Part shown: positions 25,611 to 40,237 of the stretch, piece by piece
Numbering within the stretch: the first letter of the stretch is position 1
How the letters are laid out: every line of letters starts with the position of its first letter
NCBI GenBank assembly: GCA_000231825.2
Contig: JH720312.1
Coordinates: 533,718-597,717 of the forward strand
Source: Tetrahymena elliotti 4EA
Lineage: Eukaryota > Ciliophora > Oligohymenophorea > Hymenostomatida > Tetrahymenidae
Direction of reading: 5' to 3'
DNA: 64,000 bases
Program-made: the position numbers and the translations under genes
Notes under the pieces: generated by a model
Seen by the model: only the letters and a program-made list of their open reading frames with translations
Databases searched by the model: none
What the model was told of the DNA's origin: nothing

Positions 25611-28600
25611 TCAAATTTTTAGATAGCTTAAAATGTACTAGTTTTCTTCAACAATTTCGATATCAATTAGGTATAGGAGTTACTTTGTTTGCTTAATTTG
25701 ATTGATAAGAAATAAAAGAAAGTAATGTATATTGATAATACGAAGGTAAAGATAGCTGAGAATAAGTAAATATAATTCATAGCGATCATAAATAAAATCA
25801 TAATTTCTATTAGTTATTTCTGTAATTTTCTTTTCTAATATTTCTATTATATATTCTAAGTAGATTTTTGAATAAAAAATTTAATCCATATTTATTTCTT
25901 TCTCTTAAACTTCTTAAACTGGAACCATTTGAAGAAATTTATCAATGTCTTTTTCAGTTAAAACTAAAACTCTTTACTAAAACAGATTGAAGAAAAATTA
26001 TGCTATTTGGGTAAAGCCTGTTTTAAAAAGCCCATTTGCTATTTAATTACATTCTTCAATTGAAAATTTATTATTACTTAAAAGATTTTAGTTTTGACTA
26101 ATAACCTTACAAGAATTTTTCTCAAAGATGTTATTTGCAAATTGTACAATTAATTAACTAAATCTTTCAAATTCTCAAGATATTATTAGGGTGATTAAGC
26201 AGTCTCTAAAATAAATTAAGTAAATTTCAAATTCTCACCATAATTCAATTTTATAGTAATAAATGATTTTCTCACAACTTCTAAATTGATTACATAAAAC
26301 AAAATCTTAAAATTGAATGAATTGATATTATTTGTGGCACTTATATTCTTCTTTTTTATACTTATCCTTCAATTTAGTGTTAAAATCTTTGTTGGCTTGT
26401 AATTGTATTTTTTGAGTGTATTTTTTTATCAATATTCTTTTCTATGGTTTCATCAATTAAATTTAAGCAATTTATTGTCTCTTGTATCATAAAAACTAAA
26501 TTTTTAGGAGTAAATGTGGCAAATATTTTCAAAACTGTTTATATCTTTTAGCAGAAATAATAATTGGTTAAAGCTAATGAAAGAGCTAGTATAAAAGAGG
26601 TTATTAGGATGGCGATTAAAAATATAAACATATTTTATTTGCTCTGTTCTAATGTATCATTTACTTTTTAAGAAACCTCATCTGAAATCCTAGACAATAC
26701 TTCATAATTAGTGAGAAAGTTTAATTAGATTTTATTAGAATTGTATTAATAAATATCTAAATTGTTGATAACTTAATATAGTTATGCAAAATTTATGATT
26801 AATAAATAACCAAAGAAAAGCTTTTTTTAGAAGGAGATTCAAACAAACTCAAAATTATTTAATTAAATTAACTTTCAAGCACTAAATTGTAAAGATTAGT
26901 CTAACTTTTATCAGAATTAACAAATTTAGATACTAAGTTTCTCACAATATTTAAATTTTTTAAGCATACTTGTGAAATCCTTTGTTTCAATTAAGTCTTC
27001 TACTCTTTATGATAACCAAACTAAGGTATCTAAATAAGCTTTAATAATAACTTATCAGAAAGTGCTTCTCCTGTAGGATTTTTTATTTAAGATCCCCAGT
27101 CTACACATAATTGATATCTTTTTTAGATATTTAATTATTTATCTAAGTTTAAAAATATAGCTAGACTAACGATTAGCAAGGATAACAATGCAACAACACC
27201 AACCAACCTCATAAAAAAAAATGCCTTAGAACTTTTCTTTTTTATTCATTTACTTGATTATTGATTTTCTAATTTTTAAATATTATTTTTGATTGATAAA
27301 TTTTAAATAATTTATGGTTACCTTAAAACAGAACTATTTTTAGAAGAACGAACACTTGCTCTATAAGTGCTTCTTAATATTTTTTGTTGGTTGAAAATTA
27401 TTTAATTTCTTTAAACCTACTACTTTTCTATTTTTGAATGCTGTCTAAATTGTTATTTTATACCTTATGATTTTCAATAAAATAATTCAAGCTACTTTGT
27501 TTATTTTTTAAAGAATATACTGTTTTTTATTATAAAAAAAAATGCTCTTAATTCTTACAAGTTTTTTATTTCACTTTTTTTTTATTATGATTCCTCATAA
27601 AACTTGGATGAGTTTTATATTTCTTGATTACTCCTAAATGATTAACTGTCTTTTTCAATTAATTCATATTACTAAGCTTTAAACTATGATAAGAAGAAGC
27701 ATTTAAATTTCTTGGAGTAAAGAAATTATTAGCTTGCAATAATCTTGTTTTTTCTTGGAGATGAATTTCGCTGGATACTTTTTCTTCATTCTAAGAAATC
27801 TTTTATTTAAATAAAGGGGATAACAAAGTTCCTGATTCTAAAGAATTCTGTAATTCTGTTTTTTTTAAATTTGTTATGTCTCTTGCTGATTAATTTGAGT
27901 ATTAGCTAAATTCAAAGAGACCTTAATTATTATTATTACTACTATTATTATTTTTATCTTACATTTCATTAAGCATTTAATTTTATAACTATTTATCATG
28001 TGATTATGTTTCAAACTTATTTAGTTCCATCTACTCTAAAGTTCATTGAGTTATTCAATTTTTGTATTTATATCTAAAATTTAAACAATTTCTTTGATCT
28101 AAACTTAGATAATCTCAACTAGTGAATTTGAAATATGATAAACTTTTCCTTTAATTACAATCTTGTGAAACAGCTTAGATTAAGTCATTTTAATTTTTAT
28201 TCTACTAGAATGTATTGTTTGTGATCATTTAACAAACTAATTTAGGCACAAATATAAAATCATAGCTCTTTAATTAGCAAGGCTGCAATTTTATATCATA
28301 ACCTATAGCCCAATTATCTTTATCTACTCCAATGATAGGTTTGAAATGAGAAATTAAATTGATTTTACTTCGATAAAAAGAAAATTTTTTAGGATTTAGT
28401 CATGGTGTCTAGCGACTATGCTTGGTTACATAAAATTAATGTTTTTACTAATAGCTTATTTATTGCTTGAAAGTTTCACTATTTTTTCAAAATTATTTGA
28501 AACTTTGGTTATTTACCTAGATTTTCAGAAAGACTGATGAAGACATAAGCATATTTTTCATCTACTACAAAGTTTTACAAAACCTTATTATGAATAGTAA

Positions 28601-29785
28601 TTTTACTCATACTCATTTTTTTATAAATCTTGCTAAGATTGTCACTAATAAGTAAATAATGTTCATAAAATTCTATCAAGAATTCTAATTTTTAGCTAGA
28701 TATTTTCTTTTTAATCAAATCTTATAAAAAATCTTTCACTACCACAACTTTTCAAAAGTTGATTTGACCTTACATAAAATTTACTGAAATTACCCTAAAC
28801 TTCTAATAAAAATAGCAAATAAGATTAATGAAGGAAATTAATTTCCTTCCATTTAGAAAGTTCAAGTTCATAGTATCTTTCTATATAATCATAGAACATA
28901 TTACTTCTTAATACTTTGTCTTTTTCTTCTTCTTACTTTAAAAAAGTAAAATTAATACTTGAATAATTTTATATATTAACTATTTGATAAAAATGAATTT
29001 TTTGTTAATAAGTTTTACATTTTAGCAAAAGCAGGATTTTGGGTTTTAGCAACTCTAATTATGATGAAATTAAATTCACTCAAGTATAATCGATGTAAGT
29101 GAGCAAAGGTATTTATCAAAATCTAGTTCAACTCCATAAAGCAGAGTCCTTAATTAATAGTCAATAAAATAATGCTTGTATCTTTTTGACTCTTTATTTA
29201 CCATCAAATTGGTATCTTATAGATATAGTTCATCTATGTTTGAATCAAAAAGAATTCTTAAAATGTATTCATATCTAAAACGCAAAATGTGTTCTGATAT
29301 TTGTAAGCTAAAGGTATTGAAATAAGCACAACCAAATTAAATTAATTCCAGCTATCTATATAAACTGTAGCCAATATGTTAGTACTTAGAAAAAAATTGA
29401 ATGTAATAAAGCACTAATTATAAAACATAACAGTTTTATTAATGTAAGGCGCAAAATATTTTAGATAAAGAATTGAGATGAAAATAGAAAGAAAGAAATA
29501 ACTGCCTAACTATCCCCATCAGCTAGAGCCTACAAAATAATTGTAGTAGTTTCTAAAATATATTTTAATTAGCTAATTAATATAGATCTTTCTGAAGCAA
29601 AATCTGAGTTTTTAAAGCCTAAATTGCAGTTATGAGTACAACAAAAGAGAGCTTTTATTATTAACAAATATTATTAATTTTGATTAACCTATCTAGAAAT
29701 TAAATTTTTCCTATCTAATAAGTAAGGAGAATGTTGATGATAGAAGTAAAAAAATGACTCTTTAACTCAATACCTGAAAAGGTTA
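25611..29785 (-). pseudogene. PAS membrane protein, Tmc-like, copy D (5' truncated)
   Basis: The C-terminal end is normal: LIDIEIVEENQYI then TGA at 25611. The C-terminal helices and PAS (about 28570-28090) are recognisable. Three defects suggest a pseudogene. First, homology to the N-terminal region of copy J stops abruptly at about 29785, so the start codon and first exon are missing. Second, the splice donor used in J (GTAAAA at 63585 or so) reads GAAAAA here near 29710. Third, about 272 nt present in J (62311-62590) are missing at 28724/28725, a length not divisible by three. It sits directly against the truncated 3' part of copy E. Confidence 0.72.
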
Positions 29786-32700
29786 TAATGAATCAATTAG
29801 ATTCTGGCAATTAACTATTTCAGAAATCATAAAAATTAAATTTTTTGGTGTAAAAGTAGCAAATAATTTTAAAATCGTCTAGATCTTTTATAAGAAGTAG
29901 TAATTAATGAATGGAAGAGTAAGAGCAAACAGGAAAGTGGTCACTAATATTACTATGAGAAATATTAACATAATTTGCATATTTTAATCTAAAATTTCAT
30001 TTACTTTTTAAGATCCTAAGATAGAAAATACATTATTATTAGATATGTAATTTAGAGCAACTTAAGCTGCATTATCATAATCAAAATTATCTAAATCATA
30101 TGTATGAAACAAAGTAAAGATGTGCATAGTTTATAAATAAAGAATAACCAAAGCATAGATGGAAAGTTTAATAATTGCTCATACTATTTTACATTTTTTA
30201 GTCAAACTATTAATTAAGTACAAAGTTATAAAGATCAGTTTTACTTTTATCAAAAATCACAAACTTATTCAATGGTTTTTTTATTGTATAATAATTTTAA
30301 AAAGATACATTTTAGATTCTTTGTTTTAACTAATTTTACTGTGATTCTCCTTAACTAAATATAGGTATATAAATAAGTAATGCAAAATACCTATCAGAAA
30401 GTACTTCTCCCATAGGGTTTTTAATTTAAGACCCCCAATTTACATTCTATAAATCTTCTTACTATATTTACAATTATTTATCTAAACTAGAGAATATGGC
30501 AAAGCTCATAGCCAAAAAAGTTAGTAATCCTACAACACTAAATAATCTCACAGTATAGATGCCTCTGAACTTTTATTTTTGATTCATTTACTTTATTATT
30601 GATTTTCTATTTTAAAAAAATTTTAAGTAAAGACTTTTAAAAATTGTTTTTAATTTTAATTAAACCTTAAAATGGAGCTATTTTTAGAAGAATGAATACT
30701 TACTTCAATTGGATCTTCTTAATCTTACTCATCTAAAGAAAATTTTTAGCTTTCTTTTTAACCTCTACTAATATTTTGTTAACTTGTTTTATGATTATTA
30801 ATTTTCACTCTATAATTATCAATAAAATAATTCAAGCTGCTCTATTTATTCCTGATTGAATCTAAAGTATTATATTCTGAATAAATTGCTGCTCTTTGTA
30901 GTTGAGAATATTTTGTTTCACTTTTTTTTAATTATGGTAATTCATTTCCCCTTGGTGAAAAATATATTTTCTAATTGCTTCTATATGATTAATTATCTTT
31001 TTCAATTTAGATTTTATAATTTAATACTGTTTTAAGAGGCACTAAAATTTTGAGGGGTATAAGCATTATTGTTCTAGAGCAATCTTGTATTTTTAAGGAA
31101 ATAAATTTCATTAAGAATTTTTTCTTCTGTCAAAGAAATTTTTAATCTAAAGTAAGGAGAGAGTAGAGTTGTAGTATCAAAAGAATATTATGCTTCAATC
31201 TTTTTTGCTTCTTTAGTACCTTCTTACATACTTTAACTTTAACCAATACAGTTTTAATTATTATTGTTATCTTATAATTTACTAAGAAGTTAGTTTACTA
31301 TCTTTTTTTAAGAGCTGTAAGTTTTTCTAATTCCTATTTATTAAGAATATTGGTTTAGGTATTTTAGATGTGTTGAAATTCTCCTTTTACTGCAAAAATT
31401 TGATAATCTATTAATTAACTTAAATTCTAGCTATCAGAGACAATATCTTGCAGTTTAATAAATTACTCATAGTCTCTTGGTTTGAATAATCTGGTTGTGA
31501 ATTCTTTATCTACTGTTTTAATGTCTTCTAGTTTTTAAATAGTAAAGTTAAATTTATTAAATATTAAATACAATTATTACTTTTTAGGTATACATTAAGA
31601 ATAATTGGAAAAGAAGGAATGAAAGTACTAAGACTAATTTTAGAAATTCTTTGTTGAGGTACTGATTCAGCTAAAATTTATTGATAGAATCTGTATTTGA
31701 AAATCCTATTTTCTATCTACTAAAATATAAAGTGAGATATCATTTACCTAACTTATTTAGGTACAAATAAAGTCATATGTTTCTAATAAGCAAGTCTATA
31801 AATTTATGTTATAAGCTATAGTCCAATTATCCTAATCTACCCCAATAATTGGATTGAAATGAGAAGTATAGTTGAATTTATTTTTTTTGTCAGAAAACTT
31901 TTTAAAATTTAGTCATAACGTTTAGCAACTAAATTTGGTTACATAAAGTTAATATTTTTATCAATAACTTCCTTGTTATTTAATATTTTAACAATTTTTC
32001 CAAAATTATTTGAAACTTTGACTATCTTACCTAAATTGTCTGAAAGGCTAATAATAACATAAGACTATTTTTCATTTGAAACATGACATTGTTTAGAGCT
32101 AGTAAATAATTTTCATAAATTTCAATTAAAAACTCTAGCTTTTAACTGCATATTTATTTTTTAATCAAATTCTTTATACTTTGAATAAATTTCATTCCTC
32201 AATTTAAAGATTTTAACAAAATCACAATTCATTTTTTAGATTTCAATATTGTCATAGCTGATAGAAAGCAGAACTTTTTTTTTCTGAAAAAAAATTTTAG
32301 ATTTAACTAAATCATGAGTTGATTTCTTCATCAAATTCTATTATATTTATAAATTCAAATTTCTACTCTTCACTATTGTGAATGGTGCCCTTTTACAAAT
32401 CCTTGGCTATTTATATTATTACTTTTATATATTTCATAAATAATTGTCTACCACAGTTTTTCAAAGTTTATTTGCCTTGACAAAAAATTTATTGAAGTTA
32501 CTCTAAGCATCTAACAAAAAAATTAAGTAAGACTGATGAAGAAAACTGTTCTCATTGCTTTAAGATAACTCGTGCTCATATAATCGCAAAGAATATTACT
32601 TCTAAAGGTTTTATCTTTTTCTTCTAATTTCTTTAAAATATATACATTTAAAAAATTAAGAAATAAATAAATGTCTTATATTTCTAATATCAATTGAATA

Positions 32701-33935
32701 ATTATATTTCATAATAAAATAAAATATTCCAATGAAATTTACATCTAAACAAAAGCAATACTTAGAGTTTAAGCAGCTTTACCTGTGAATTAATTAAATT
32801 TTTTCTAGAAAAATAGATGTTTGAGAACAAAGATATTAATCAAAATCAAGATAGACTTCATAATAAAGAGTTCTTAATTAATAATCTATTAAATAGTGCT
32901 TGTATCTTTTGTGTTGGTATTTTAATGTCAAATTTAATTCTTATAATTAGACTTCATTTTAATTTTATTGGAAAAGTGTATTCATTATATATTATTATCT
33001 GTAACACATAATTTATTATGATATTTTATAAGTTATAGGTATAGAGAGTTGTAAGATTAAATTTAATTAATTCCATTCCAGTCATTAATATAAATGGTAG
33101 CTAATATATTTAGGCTTAAAAATAAATTAAAAGTTATTAATTTCTAATAGTGTAGCTATGAAGTTTTGTCAATATAAGGAGTGAAGATGATTGACAAACA
33201 AAATAGAGATAAAAATAAAATTAAGGAAATGATTGATTAGCTTCTATCATCAAATATTGCTTATGATATTACTGTAATAATTTCTAATAAAATTTTGTAT
33301 TAACTGATTAATATAGATTTCTCTGAAGCATAATCGGACATTTTAAATTGCAAATTTGAGTTATGTAAGCTGTATAAATAAGTTTTATCTATTAATTTAG
33401 AAAAAATGTCTTTAATGGTTTTAGAAATAAATTAATTTACCTAAAAAATTAGTCAAGATCAAATTAGATGATGAAACAATAATGCTCTTTTTCAGTTATA
33501 GGCCTGAGAGTATGATAGATGGTAAAAAAAATATGTAATAGTAGACTTCAGAAAGAAAAGACAATATTAAATTTTTTTAAATACTTGCCTCTTTGAAATA
33601 AATAACACTGCATAAGCAAATATCATTAAAATTTAAATCATATTAAATGATAATAATAGCAACAAAAAGGGGTATGATAAAGTCTCTTATTTGCCAAAAA
33701 AGATCATGAAATTATTAACATATTAGCAGTTTTTATCTTTCTATATTAAAATATTTGTAATATATGGAGTAATTTATAACTGAACATATTACAAATTTTT
33801 TATAAGTATAAGTATCAAACTAACTCTAAAATTTCTATTAAATGACCTAAACAAAGATATGCTGTTTTTTATAAAGAATATCTCAAGAATATGATTACTT
33901 ATATAAATTATATGATCTCTTTTATTTCTATTCAT
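29786..33935 (-). pseudogene. PAS membrane protein, Tmc-like, copy E (3' truncated, frameshifted)
   Basis: The start looks normal: ATG at 33935 (MNRNKRDHIIYIS) with an N-terminal exon and donor like copy H. Against H it has two lesions. A 64-nt segment (H 50194-50264, minus 7 nt of replacement) is missing at 32094-32100, just before PAS; the frame then shifts and reaches TGA within the PAS region. The gene also ends at about 29786, just after FATFTPKNLIFMIS, lacking the last kilobase that H has (46690-47750). The remainder is close to H at the DNA level, so decay looks recent. A shortened product cannot be excluded. Confidence 0.78.
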
Positions 33936-34628
33936 TTTGATCTTTTTGAGTTTGTTTGTTTTAGATTAATAATAATATTTATTTAAATTTTAAAAAATAA
34001 ATTGTAAAAAAAAATGAAGCTTGAACTCCGTTATTCTTTTATTTTTCTTTTTAAATCAAATATAAAAATTAACCTTTCTTTCCCCACAAAATATATATCT
34101 GCCTAATGAATATTGATAGAAGAATAAAATTAGAACTAAATATCAGCTTTTATCAAATTATTTTCAAAGGCTTTCTGTAAATATTAATTAAATCAAAAAA
34201 CTGTTTTCTAGCTTTTATATTTCTTCAAATAAAAAATACAAAATTTAAGATACTTGATTTTACCTTTTTAACCTCTTTATTTAGATTTTTAAAATTTTAC
34301 TTACATACAAATTAAATTTATTAATAAGAATTTTTCGTTTTTAGAAATAAAACTAAGGAATAAAAACTAAATAAGATGCTAACTAATGAGCTAAAAACTG
34401 TATTTTAAAAAATGTTTTCTGTTTAAAAATAGCTGTCATTTTAAAATTAGAAAAAATAATAGGCTTAATAAAATAATCTTTTGAACTATTTTTATTAATA
34501 AAATTATTTATAAATAAGGAAATCAATTTATATTTAATTTAGATCTTGATAAAGACATACAAAATAAATGAAAATAATTGCAAGAAAGGTTAAAATTACT
34601 TTCTTTCTTAAAATATTAAAATAATAAT
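33936..34628. other. Duplicated intergenic spacer E-G
   Basis: Non-coding and A+T-rich. From about 33990 to 34620 it matches 52360-53340 in recognisable blocks, for example the shared segment around 34055-34090 and 52410-52440. It therefore belongs to a larger duplicated unit. No gene seen. Confidence 0.6.
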
Positions 34629-37600
34629 TCATCTTTATATTTTTAAGTAAGTTAAAATATATTAATTTTCTTCTATAGTTTTGATATCAAGTAAATTCAA
34701 TAGCTATTTTGTTTATCTAATTTAGCTGATAGAAAACTCAAAGAATTTGAAAAAATAGATGTAAATTAGAATAATAAATGCTAACATTTATAGAAAGAAT
34801 ATGATGTAGTTAATTTTAATCATGTAATCATAATGATCAAAAGTTATTATTGCCATTTTTTATTCAATAATTTAAATTACATACTCAAAGTAAACTCTCA
34901 GATAAAATTAATCAGGCTCACTCAAATACTATTGTTATTGAAACAATATTTGAAAAAGTGAAAGAAAATCAGATTATATAATTTCAGGCTATCTTTAATT
35001 AAATAGATCAATATTTAATTTTACAACCTAAACTAGACCTTGTTTGAAAATTCCATTAGCTATAGAATTACATTATTCTAAATTAAATTGCTAATTTTTT
35101 TCAGGATTTAGGTTTTATTAGATTAATAAGCAAGTATTATTTTAAAATGCTTAGATCACAAATGAATTAAATGATTATCTTTAAAATGTATTATCATCTT
35201 AAACTTTATTGACTAAATCATACATTTTTTATAAAATTTCATCTGATTTTTCTAAATATGATTCAATAAAACCTATGTTTGATTCTGTTAATTGGCCTTA
35301 TAATTTGTAAGCAATAGTAGGAATTCTAAGAGTACATGTAGAAATTGTGAACTCATAAATCGCCATTAATTCAGCTAATAAATTAATATAAATTTGAATA
35401 GTAAAATTTTTACATAAATATGTTTTAGTTATAAAAAAAAATTTGAAGATATTACAATTTATTTTTAAATTATTTTTTGAAAGGTTTTATTAATGAAAAT
35501 TTAAAATAATTGGGAGGGGGTTTTCTTCATCAATGATTGATAGTATATTTATAAATCAAATTAAATTATTTGAATAATTAAAAATATACCTAAGAACTCT
35601 CTATTAGCTTTTTCTTCTTTAGTAAAGTTATGAACAAGAATAAACTTAGTTATTGAGCCAAATAAAGATAGTATAAAAAATAGTAAGGAAAGAAGAGCAA
35701 CTTTAAAGCTAAATTAAGGTAATTTATTCGTTGTACTTATATTTTTTCTTTTTTAAACTTAAATACTCTGCTCAAGTTATTGTAAAGTTTTTTGTTTAGC
35801 TTTTTAATTTGCGTTTAAGGTTTAGAAACTTAAATTTTTTATTAATTCATTCTTTGTAGAGCACTTTTCAAGCATACTTTAACATTCAACAATATTAGTT
35901 ATCATACAAACTATACTTTAAGGAGATAAAGTAGTAAACAAATTTAAAATTATTTATCTCTTAGATTAAATATTCTAGTAAATTAGAAGTAAACTTAAGG
36001 CAAATATAAGTGAGGTTATCATAATTACAATAAATTAAATAGTGATTAAAAACCTATTAGATTCAAATGTCTGATAGACTTATTCATAAGTTTGAGTTTT
36101 AAAATTCATTAGAGCTGTAGAAATTTCCAATAAGTTATTTGCCATTTATTGTAGGTTGATTTAGTTACTATCTAAATTATAAACTATTTAGTAAGATAAG
36201 GCATAAAACATTTCAAGAGCATACCCAAAATTTATTTTTAATGTTTCTATTGAAGTTTCAGAATTTAAAAAACTGTAATTAATTTCCTCATTGAGCACAA
36301 TGTTATATAATTAAGTAGTAGACTTATCTGAGTTAACAAATTATATAATTAATTATTTTGTATTATTGTAATTATGTTATAATTATTACTCTATGTCTTC
36401 ATTTAATATGACCTACTACTATTATGAAACACCCAAAAAAGGCATCATCAAAGTTTTTTAGAAAATACTATCTGTAATAATCTCACCATTCAAAGACTAA
36501 AAATAAGAGCTCCAGCTAATATTATTGTAATCTTCTTTTTAATTATGTAGCTGGGTGTTTAATGTCAAAAAATAAACCAGAGTTACAATTAAAAAAGAGA
36601 GTAGTCCTAAAACTCCTAAGACTCTAAATAAAAGTAATCCAAGAAACTTATCATTTTAATTTATTTTTGAAAGAATATTTTTCCTTTAAATATAAAATAA
36701 TTTTATTCTATAAATAGTTAAAAAAACAAAAGAAAAAAAACCTTTAAGATGAACTCGATTTAGAAGATTGAAGACTACCAGCAACTTTGATGTCTTGATG
36801 ATTAATTTTAGTCTATTATTTTTTGACAATTTGATTTATTAAATTTATTTGATTTCTATCTTATTGCTTATGTTTACCAGATTTGTGATTTTCTAAGTAG
36901 TAATTCAGTGTTAAAGACGTTTGCTTTAAAGAATTGAATGTATTGAAATCATTCTAAAAATTTGATTTTGGCTTAGAAAACCTTTTTTTATTCAATAATT
37001 ATAATTATTCTATTTGATTTTTACTTGAAATAGATATTTCTCTCTCTGTTGAATTTAGTTATAAATTGTATTTACTAGTTAATGCAATAAAGCTATTATT
37101 TTATGGAGATATTATTTAAGTTCTTGTTAACTCTAAATTATTTTCATTCAGATATTCCTCTCCTGAATTCATTTTAAGTTTATTTTGTGGCGAAAAATTT
37201 TATAATTTAGTGTTAAAACTTATTTGAGCTTCTGTTTTTGTATTTTACTCATTTTAAACAGGAAAATCATCAGAGCCATCAGAAATTTCTAAGTGCTATT
37301 TTCTAAATTAATCTGTAAATTGATTGTTGTTAAGAACCCTAAAACTACTGCAAATATCTTCACTAAATATTTATTAAGGTTACAAAGGGTTGATTTATTC
37401 TAATGATGCTACAATATTCGGAAAGGATTACTATTAGATTTTTCTCTATCTTAAAATCTAATATACATTTTAGAGTTAGTCTATTTTTTCATTTATTTCT
37501 TAAATTTTTATGATTTCAAATATTTTCAGTTAAATCAAATTTAAAAATTAATTTTCAATGGAGTACATTTCTCCTCTAATAGCATAAATTTCAAATTGTA

Positions 37601-40237
37601 AAAATTTAGAATCATTCTTGTCATCAAAGCAAGGGTTTTTCATGCAATCCAATTAGTCTTTGTCAAGCGGTTTTATCATAACAGTTGTGATAATTTCACC
37701 ATTGATATTTTTCTTTTATGTCTAATCTATTTTTAAAATCAGCTTGATAAAAAATTTAGGAAAAAAAGTTACTTTCTTTTATGTCCATGTAAATTTCAGG
37801 AAGACAAGGTATTATTTAGCAAATATTTGTGTGATTTAGAGATGGCTTGCTAAGTGATTACTCTAAAATTTGTTTATAAAATGAGTAGGAAACTGTAATA
37901 ATTTCATAATTTCTAGTCTAATCAATTAAAATATATTAATTGGAATCCTCTATTAAATTAATTTAAGCACAAACTCCAAAGCTATATGTCTCTAGTTAGC
38001 AAGTTTGTAATCTAATTTAATAAGGAATCGCCCACTGGTCTTTATCTACTCCAATAATTGGATTTAAGTGCATAGAACTATTTTAACTTTTAAATTTAGT
38101 CAAATAATTATTTAAAATAGCATCGTGGGCTTTTGCTATGGATGATGGCTGCATAAAGTTAATATTTTTTCCTATCACTTCTTAATTTGAAGAATGACTT
38201 ACAATTTTATCAAAATTGCTGGACACTTTTATTACTTATCCTCTATTTTCTGAGAGATTTATAAATGCATAGCATTTTTTTTCATCTAGATTAAAAGCCT
38301 TAAATTTATTGTCTATAATATTTTTTTTGTTCAGTCTATCAAGAAGTAAACTCAATTCACTTTCAGCGGATAGATAATTTTGATAAATTTCTATCAAAAT
38401 AGTAATCTAAGGATTGTAAATTTGCTTTTTAATTAACTATAAAAGATTTTCGTAGATTTCTAATCTCAGATTAAACAGTCTGTGCAAGCTAAAATTTACT
38501 TTTACTAAATCAAACGAGTCTTATCCAATATCGTATAAAACTTTCTTTTTTTATTCTAAAAAATCTTTGATTTTTTGGAAGCAGTAATTTATACTGTCAT
38601 CAAATTAAAGAATATTAATGTATTAAATAATTTATTTAGTTGGAGTATTTCTATTGATATTTGCCAATTATTACTAGATATTACCCATTTATATTAATAA
38701 TTTGATAGATTTTAGATAAGAAATCTGACTATCACACCTTCTCATAAATTAATTTGCCTTCACAAAAAATTTATTGAAATTCTATTGTACATCTAAAAGA
38801 AATACTAAATATGAAATATGAAGAAAGCTGAGAGTTTTAATATTTTCTATTTCTACCTCATAGTACCTTTCTATGTACTCGTAAATTAACTCACTTCTTT
38901 TATATTTATCCTTCTCATCAATTTTCTATTTTGTTTTTAAAAAGTAATATTTAATATAAAGTGAAATAATTGCAAATAAATCCTTGAATTTAACTTCTTT
39001 TATTTGTGGCTAAAAATTTCTCTTTAAAAAAAATTCAAGATATTACGACAGAGCAAAAACAAAATTAAGGCTTTTGGCAATACATATGATGCTATAGTGA
39101 AATTTATTCTAAAAAAACTGAAGTCTATGAGCACAGATATTTATCAAAATCTAGATCTACACTATTATAAATGGATCTCAAGTAAATCTCAACTTGGTGC
39201 TATTTGTTTTGTTCAGATAAGTTTTTATTATCCTGAATGTTCATTTTCTTGAAATATAAATCCTAAAATTTTTTTCTTCCTAATTTTTGCATAATTTTAT
39301 TTGTAGTAAATTGGTATATAGCTGATGCCAACTTCTTAGAAAAGGGAACAGAAAGAAGTAAACTAATATTAAAGTAGTTCCAATCTTTGATATATATTGT
39401 TAACAATATTTAGGTACTTAAAATCAAACTGAAAGTTGATAGTGACAGAGAAAGCTTATGAATTCTTTAGTCTAAATATGGACTGTACATCATTTATAAC
39501 AAAAATATAGAGAGTTAAAATATAAAAATAACTACAGAATCTGCTTTATCGTTTGTTATAGACACAAAAGTAGATGCAAATATTTCCAAGAAAATGATAA
39601 TTTGTTGCAAAGTAATTGATCTCTCACTTAGAAAATCAGTCATTTTAAATTTTAGGTTGAAACTTGTTATGTTGCCAACGCTTGCTATTATTATCATATA
39701 AAAATAATTAAATAAAGACCCTTCAAATTAAAGAAGTTTACCTATGTAAATTATGAATACTAAATTAGTTATATACAGGGCTATATTATCTTCCAATTAT
39801 TTAGAAGAAACAATTAAAAATGGCAAAAGCATCAAATAAAAGTAGCACTTTAAAACAAAGGAGAGCAAATAGTTGCTATGAAAGTTTCTTTTCTATATTT
39901 TATACCTAATTAAGTATTGAGTTATTGTTAATATAATGAGACTGTTTACTACCAAAGAACATAAGAATAAATTATCTTGCAGAAATTAGTTATCAAAAAG
40001 GAAAATGAAGTATTTTAAATATTCACTATGGATATCTTTCTAAACAAGAGTATCCTTGATAGGTGGAGTTATTTAAAGCCAAATATATTGAATATGTTTG
40101 AAAAATAATAGAAATTAGCTAAACCTATAATTTCTATCAAATTGTTAGAACAATTAAAAGCAATTTTTTATAAAAAATTTCTCTAAAAAGGTTCCTTCAA
40201 GATTATTTTTTTGTGTTATTTTAGGCGTTTTATTCAT
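34629..40237 (-). CDS. Multi-membrane PAS protein, Tmc-like family, copy G (appears complete)
   Basis: Start ATG at 40237 (MNKTPKITQKNNLEG), with two more hydrophobic segments before the first GT-AG intron near 39907. PAS lies about 38300-37600, followed by a long polar linker rich in Asn, Ser and Gln to 36700. I translated 36655-35590 without a stop. It contains the first C-terminal helix, ISWSSYFQSLNGE (family motif W-x-S with the second Gly replaced by Ser), the second helix, LFTTLSPQSIVCMI, a coil, KRKNISTTN and the third helix. The tail reads LLDIKTIEENQYI, with TGA at 34629. A damaged copy of its last exon lies at 53345-53608. Confidence 0.78.

Noticed and set aside
27196..27215. Cbs-like AACCAACCTC core
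   Set aside because: It lies in a coding helix of the PAS family (copy D), and the matching positions in paralogues K and J differ freely. The flanking bases do not match the 15-bp consensus.
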